Shown: positions 58,361 to 64,000 of the stretch, piece after piece
How the letters are laid out: every line of letters begins with the position of its first letter
Position numbering within the stretch: position 1 is the stretch's first letter
NCBI GenBank assembly: GCA_949592205.1
Contig: CATIUR010000002.1
Location: 1,865,001-1,929,000, forward strand
From: Helichrysum umbraculigerum
Taxonomy: Eukaryota; Streptophyta; Magnoliopsida; Asterales; Asteraceae
Length of the DNA stretch: 64,000 bases
Direction of reading: 5' to 3'
The notes under the pieces: generated by a model
What the model was told of the DNA's origin: nothing
Seen by the model: only the letters and a program-made list of their open reading frames with translations
Databases searched by the model: none
Made by a program: the position numbers and the translations under genes

Positions 58361-58999
58361 TAGGGGTGAGCACGAAAAATCGAAACCGATCCAAAAACCA
58401 AAATAACCGAGAAACCAAAATCGAAAAAACCGAACCGAATTAAAAACCGACTGTTTGGTTTTTGATTTACGCAAAACCGAAACCATCGGTTCGGTTTTTG
58501 GTTTTCACCTCAGAAACCGAATCGAACCAAAGTCTTTATATTATATATGTTACTTTCTATTTATATAAAAGTTATGTATTTAATATGTATATAAATTTAA
58601 ATATGTTCAACTCTATAAATAAAACATATGAATATACCGAGTAATATGAAGCGTTTTGTTGTTATATTCGAAATACTTACTTATTACTACATTTGTAAAA
58701 CTATTAGCTACATATCGTATATTGTATACGTTTAACATTAATTCATTGTTAGTAGTTTCCTTAATATAAAGTTTAATTTTAAGTTCAAGTTCATTCTTAA
58801 CATAGATATATGTATATACAATGCATATTTTTATCAAATATATTTATAAAAACGCCAGAATGGATAAACCGAACCGAAACCGAACAAAACCGAAACCGAA
58901 AAAATCGAACGGTTATGGTTTTTGATTTTCCAAAAACCAAACTTACGGTTCGGTTTTTGGTTTTAGCCAAAAACCGAACCGACCCATGCTCACCCCTTA
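58361..58999. mobile_element. hAT-type MITE with AACCGAA-rich arms
   Basis: Terminal inverted repeats are TAGGGGTGAGCACG on the left and, reversed, TAAGGGGTGAGCATG on the right. The flanks are CTTTACAC (58353-58360) and GTTTACAC (59000-59007), an 8-bp TSD with one mismatch, as for hAT. Subterminal arms (about 58375-58535 and 58858-58985) are built of AAACCGAACCGA-type units in opposite orientation. No coding region. Confidence 0.8.
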
Positions 59000-59302
59000 G
59001 TTTACACATTCCTAATTCGACGTTGTTAGAAAGTAATCAATAAACTTGTTTATTTAATTTCTATATGAAAAGAATAATAAAAAATGTCATTATACTAGAT
59101 TTTATTTGCCTCTCGTGTCGCGAGGGGATAAACTCTAAAGTTAAGATTTTAATTATTGGTAAATTACATGTATTTGAGAATATATAATTAAATTGTTCAT
59201 ATATATTATGTTTTGTTCACAAATTGTCTTATGGTGTGATTTTTAGCTACATTAAATATACTAAAAACATAAGGATAATTATTGAAAATGTAAATCTGTT
59301 TA

Positions 59303-59804
59303 TGTAATACCCCAAAAATTTAAAAGTATTATTGTGACAAATGAATAAATAATTGATATAAGTTGATAAGGTTGTAAGAAAAATAAAATGATAGCAATCG
59401 CAAATGGTTTTTAAGTTCCAGACAATAGATAGCAAAGGCAACCGACTTAATGTGTACGTATGGATATATACTCCCTTTCCTTCTCAATTATTGTACGTAA
59501 GGAAGCTGTGAGAAAGCTAGAACAAGTTACAAACAAAATCAATTCAACACTCTAATCATTAAACTTAATTCACACAAGTGCAGATTATCATCTTCTTCAA
59601 TGTGTAAGTATGATTTCTTCTTTATTTGACCTATCCTCTTGAGTATAATGAGTTGTGATGAATTAGTGATATTAAAGCGTGGGGTTCATTTTTAAATTTT
59701 TTTTTTTGTAATGTGTCAAACGGTCTTTTTTTTAAAAAAAAAAAAAAACTTTTTTTTTTGAAACGGATTAAACTCGCGAAAGAAAAGGAAAAAGGAAAAG
59801 AAAT
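59303..59804 (+). mobile_element. LTR 5' fragment related to the adjacent LTR
   Basis: It begins TGTAATACCCCAAAAATTTA and shares, in the same order, blocks such as AAAAGTATTATTGTG and AAGTTCCAGACAAT with the LTR starting at 59805. It breaks off at 59804, where the next LTR begins. It looks like a truncated or interrupted LTR of a related family. Confidence 0.55.
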
Positions 59805-61910
59805 GTAACATCCCAAAATTCAAAAGTAATATTGTGAATAACGTAATAGTAAATGTTTTAAGTTATTCTTACTCTAGGTGAAATAAAATAGTAATAACTG
59901 TGAGTCGGTTTTAAAGTTCCAGACAATGATAATCACGGGAATAAAATTTCTACATATTTATCTGTTATTACACACATATGCACGTATGATAGATGATACA
60001 AAAATATTCCAGGAACTTCCCAAAGAGAGTAAATTCGTGAAAACCCTAACCCTAAACAAAGAAATCGAATTTTAAACCTGAAATCGAAGCTAGGAACTCG
60101 AATTCAACAAGGATTAATCATCTACAACCTAAGGTAATCCTTGTTCTTGATTTAGTTTAACCTAGAATCTTAGTTTCTTTGAATTTTCATGGGAATTTAT
60201 GAAATTAACTAATTTAATATGAAATAAAGTATGAAATACATTGAATTGATGATAGATAAGCTTTTTAGTGATTGAATTAACACTAGAATGAATTAAAGAT
60301 CAAGAATCTTGAATTGTGTTCTTGAGGGTTTTGATGGGTTTGAATGACTAATGATTTCTATGTTGAATTTAAGCTATATTATGATGAATTAGTAATGTAT
60401 AAGTGTTTAAATGATGAGGAGTAACATGAATTTGATCTAAAAATGGATTAATTGAATTTGGGATATATGATCAAAGTGGGTTTTGATCATATGAATATGA
60501 ATTAGTGTTAATACACCTTAATTGGTGAAATATGATTAAAGGTTTTTGAAATATGATTGTAAGAATTGAAATATTGACACAAAGGATTAAGTAATTAAAT
60601 TTATTATAACTATGATGATCTTTAGTGATGATTAAAATGAAATAATGAATTCAATGAATTAAGGATGAATCTTGAATTATAATATAAAATGATCATCTAA
60701 GGTGGTTATCCAAATAAGGAAATAATGAAATAAAGAAGTAGAAGTAATATGATTAATTTAATAAGAGTAAGGGATTTATATAGTTGATGTATTGATTATG
60801 ATGAATTCTAGTTATTAAATGTGTTATTGTATCTATGTATTATATGCTAGGTGATCAAGAATGATGGATTTGCTATTTTAGAGAGAAATCATGTGTTTGC
60901 TTAAAAAGGCAAAGGTGAGTGATATGAGGACTACTTGAATAATGATTGTATGTTCCGGATTGCTTACGAGCAAGAGGTTCATACAATCGTTTGGAATATT
61001 GTTTGTCTCTTCTAGTTATTCTTATTGTTTGTTTCTTATAATTGTATCTCATGTGTGCTTCTATATTGTATCATGCTTCGTATCTTGAGAAATAAGGGTT
61101 GTTGACTATAATTGTGGATTGTTGTTAATAGTTGAGTTAATTGGAAATAGTATAGTATTATGTGGATGATTGAATTATGTGGATTATGTGAACTCGTAAG
61201 ATAATGTGAATTAGGAGAATTATGTGAATTAGGAGGATTATGTGAATTGATAGGACTATGTGAATTAATTGGAATATATGGAGTTAGTATTATAGAAATT
61301 GAATATCACGAAATAAGTGCTTGGCACTACTTGGTATCTATTAAGCTTGGTACCCATATGGGATTAGTGCCATGCTTACTTGTATCTATTGGATCATGGA
61401 TCCATACGAAATATTGTCGAATCTTTATTGTTGTGCAATAGTTTCTATTTAAAAGAAATAAGTAGTTATTGATAAATTGTATCTTGTTTGTGAATTATTT
61501 AATTAGTTGCTTGTATACTCACTAAGCTATATGCTTACTCGTATCAGTGGTTTTATGTTGTAGGTGTTGGTTCGGTTGAACCAATTGGATGAAAGGTGAT
61601 TACAAGAAGTAAGTGTGGATTGAAACTTGTTGTGTCATTATACAAGTTTCATATTCTATTGAATTGTCGTTTTGTAATACCATTGTATAAATCGCCCAAA
61701 AGATTATGATTTGATATAATGTGTCATGGTTGTATTTATTTGAATATGTAAAAATCAAATGTGGATTTCAATGGAATAGATTGTAGAATATAAAATGGGA
61801 CCAAATGTGATGGAATGATATTCCTAAGCATTATGAATTTATAAATTTGAAATATACAAGTTTTCTATAAAAAAAAAAAAAAAAATATCTATTGAAATAT
61901 GGGCGTTTCA
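59805..61910 (+). mobile_element. LTR of a plus-strand Gypsy-like element (2106 bp)
   Basis: It starts TGTAACATCCCAAAATTC and ends GGGCGTTTCA, immediately followed by a PBS. The leader-like region with CTAACCCTAAAC is at about 60040-60060. It extends into an element that runs off the right edge of the window, so only one LTR is seen. A purine-rich tract (GAAAGAAAAGGAAAAAGGAA) directly precedes it. Confidence 0.68.
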
Positions 61911-61913
61911 AGT

Positions 61914-61925
61914 TGGTATCAGAGC
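61914..61925 (+). other. Primer-binding site (iMet) of the right-edge element
   Basis: TGGTATCAGAGC lies three bases after the LTR end on the plus strand. Confidence 0.8.
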
Positions 61926-64000
61926 GATGGTTTAAGAGAGTTAAGTAATCCACAATAGGATTGCCTAAGCTTAAACCTATATGAATTACTTGAATTGTTA
62001 TCCTAACTATGAGTAGTAATAGAATTTATTGAATTGATATGATTCCTTGTAACGAAATATTTGATGGTTAATAAGTGTAGAATTAATAATATAAGGTTTA
62101 ATGAGGTCTAGAACCTTATGTAATAGGATTTGGAATTTCATGATTGGTTAAAATAGTAATTAGCCTAGTGTTAAAAAAAAAAAAAAAAAAAAAATGTATC
62201 TTTGACTTGAAAAAGTCAATCTGGAATATAAGGGTTTCAAGTTGGTTATTAGAAATATTATATAGTGATAAATGTATTAGATGTGGAAATAAGTGAGTAT
62301 TGATCATAATTATAGTGAGGATTTTGATCAATGTGTCAAATATTGTATTTTGGTCTAAATAAGTGATCATGAAATTAAGAATTGTAATATATTGTTGAAA
62401 TGAATTAAATTCAAGAGTCAATTAGTTGAATTGGGTTAGATTTCGTGAAAGTGTCCAAATGGACCCCCAAATGGGTCAAGGAGTCAAAACATGATAGAAT
62501 GGGTGTATGAGAGGGATGATTATGCCCACAAGTCACAAATGGATATAGGAATATGTTGGCAAAAGACCAGAATCTAAAACCAAGTGGTTTGGAATATGAG
62601 TTGTCCACTAAATTGGTCCAAAATGACCATAATTTGGTGAGACGTCCGTTTTCTCGTAAAATGTGAATTTTGAAAAAGTGTAAAAATGGAAAGTTGCATT
62701 TTGACTATATGAAGGTGCCTGCGAAATTTCAGATTCTAACTCTTCACGGTTTGGGAGATATGTGCGTTTGAATTTCAGAAAATTGTAATAAAGTTGCAGG
62801 TCTGAAAATACATAGGAACGCGATCCAGGTGTGGGATCCGGATCGCGTTAGTATGTTGAATTTGGTTACAGAATATTTTGGTCTATGGAACGCGATCCCA
62901 GTAAATTTTTCCGGATCGCGTTTTCATGTGTATTTCGTTATCAGAATTTTTGTTCTTGGAAACGCGATCCCGCTTTGTTCTTCGGATCGCGTTTGAATGC
63001 TTAATTTGGTTACAGAACTACGGAACGCGATCCTGAACACGTTCCTGGATCGCGTTAGTAAGTAGAAAAAGTTTTTTTCGATGTTCGATGTAATATTTGA
63101 CGTAGAAATTTCCGTAATAAAATTTCGGTGTCCGATTAAGACGAAATTTACAAGGTCACTCGGAAACGGCCCAACGATCAAAGCTCATCGCTTCGCCATG
63201 AGCCCTGTCAGTTTTCGGCACTTCGGGGTCATTTAGGGTCCGAAAATGACATTTTATTGTTTTTCGGACCTTATTTTGAATTTTTGACTTATGTTTCGAA
63301 TTAGCCTTTTGTTTCTTTAAGTCTCAGGGATCATTCTGTTGAATAAATGTATCATTAGAGCCTGTTTTTACGATGTTATGCGAATTTTGAGTATTGATTG
63401 AATTAAACGAAATACAAAAATAATTGTATAAGTATTTAAGGAATAGTTGAAAACTTTAATCAATGATTAGGAAATATGGATTGCTTCCTTAGGAAGAATA
63501 TGGAATATGTGAATTGATAAATATGTATTTGTTAGTATCATTGTATATTGTGAATTTTGTATCATGATATGCTTTTATTATGAATTGTGAATTTGAGTTT
63601 TTGTGTAGAGAATCTTTGTTACGAAATATTAATTATACGAAATATGTGCTAAGCACAATGGTATCTTATGGATTGTGAGTCTATTTGAGAGTTTAATCTC
63701 TACCTAAACTCAATTGTTGTATAATTTTGATTATAGGTGTAAGTGTGAAATAAATAATGTGAAATAATGATATGATTAATATATGACATCATTATGTGAT
63801 TAGTTGCTAGGTGATTAGAAATATATGTGTTTAATTGACTGATGAATGAATCAGAAGATGAATTCATCAGAGACAAGTTGGATATATGTGATCAAAATGT
63901 TATCAAATATCTTGCTTGTTATGAATAATTGAATTAAGTGTTTTGTGGAAATTATATTAAGGCTGGATGATATAAATTAGCCTAAGAAGGAAGTGTGTAT
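61926..64000 (+). other. Internal region of the right-edge element, noncoding so far
   Basis: No Gag start was found in 2.1 kb. A second weak PBS-like string, TTTCAAGTTGGTTATTAGA, occurs near 62229. The part from about 63480 to 63850 has blocks resembling the LTR at 60840-61400, for example GCTAGGTGAT and a GTGC...GCAC-type motif followed by TTGGTATCTA or ATGGTATCTT. Another LTR may therefore be nested here. Confidence 0.4.
62817..63056. repeat. Four AACGCGATCC/GGATCGCGTT inverted repeats
   Basis: Perfect 10-bp arms with loops of 13, 14, 13 and 13 bp at 62817-62849, 62889-62922, 62961-62993 and 63024-63056. Loops differ in sequence while arms are identical. Confidence 0.92.

Noticed and set aside
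58810..59043. Frames of about 70-77 codons rich in Asn/Arg/Thr
   Set aside because: They are translations of AACCGAA repeats in the hAT MITE.

Overview
The window reads as a repeat-dense, AT-rich intergenic block of a eudicot nuclear genome. The evidence is plant-type Ty3/Gypsy (Tekay/Del-like) LTR retrotransposons primed by initiator-Met tRNA, a plant PIF/Harbinger transposase, a Mutator-like element carrying a Ulp1-like gene, Stowaway/hAT/Mutator MITEs, a tRNA-derived SINE, a LINE tail and TTTAGGG-like repeats. One captured gene has a motif (QWRFL...LVYPRF) that I associate from memory with Asteraceae retroelement ORFs, so Asteraceae is a guess. I see no ordinary single-copy host gene that is clearly intact.

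Layout. 0.6-2.6 kb: PIF/Harbinger element with an intact 439-aa DDE transposase (minus strand). 2.9-3.2 kb: SINE. 4.2-4.4 kb: MITE. 4.6-20.1 kb: three-level nest. A Stowaway-like MITE is split by a pol-less Tekay-like element (4634-19864, TSD ATTAT), whose gag is split by a gag-only LTR element (9252-15932, TSD CATAG). 20.2-22.6 kb: hAT MITE, TA-flanked MITE, and a foldback Mutator-like element with a telomere-like core.

22607-45566: a Mutator-like element with diverged TIRs and two convergent gene remnants. On the left is a captured first exon resembling a mitochondrial presequence, on the right a multi-exon Ulp1-like protease gene. Between them lies a 153-bp tandem array of CACATGTG palindromes. 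A tandemly duplicated LTR element (LTR-internal-LTR-internal-LTR, 23474-40624, period 8302 bp) sits inside it. Each internal copy holds the same six-exon gene of about 1,020 codons, no pol, and the same nested 2.66-kb solo LTR with TSD AACTA.

47467-57852: a young full-length Tekay-like element with 2559-bp LTRs, TSD CATGC and an intact 1473-aa Gag-Pol ORF. 58361-58999: hAT-type MITE. 59.3-64 kb: parts of plus-strand LTR elements, with four near-identical inverted repeats at 62.8-63.06 kb.

The most unusual items are the triple-LTR tandem element with a spliced gene of unknown function, and the family-specific short-repeat arrays found at an equivalent slot in several LTR families. All calls come from reading the sequence by eye; no database search was run.
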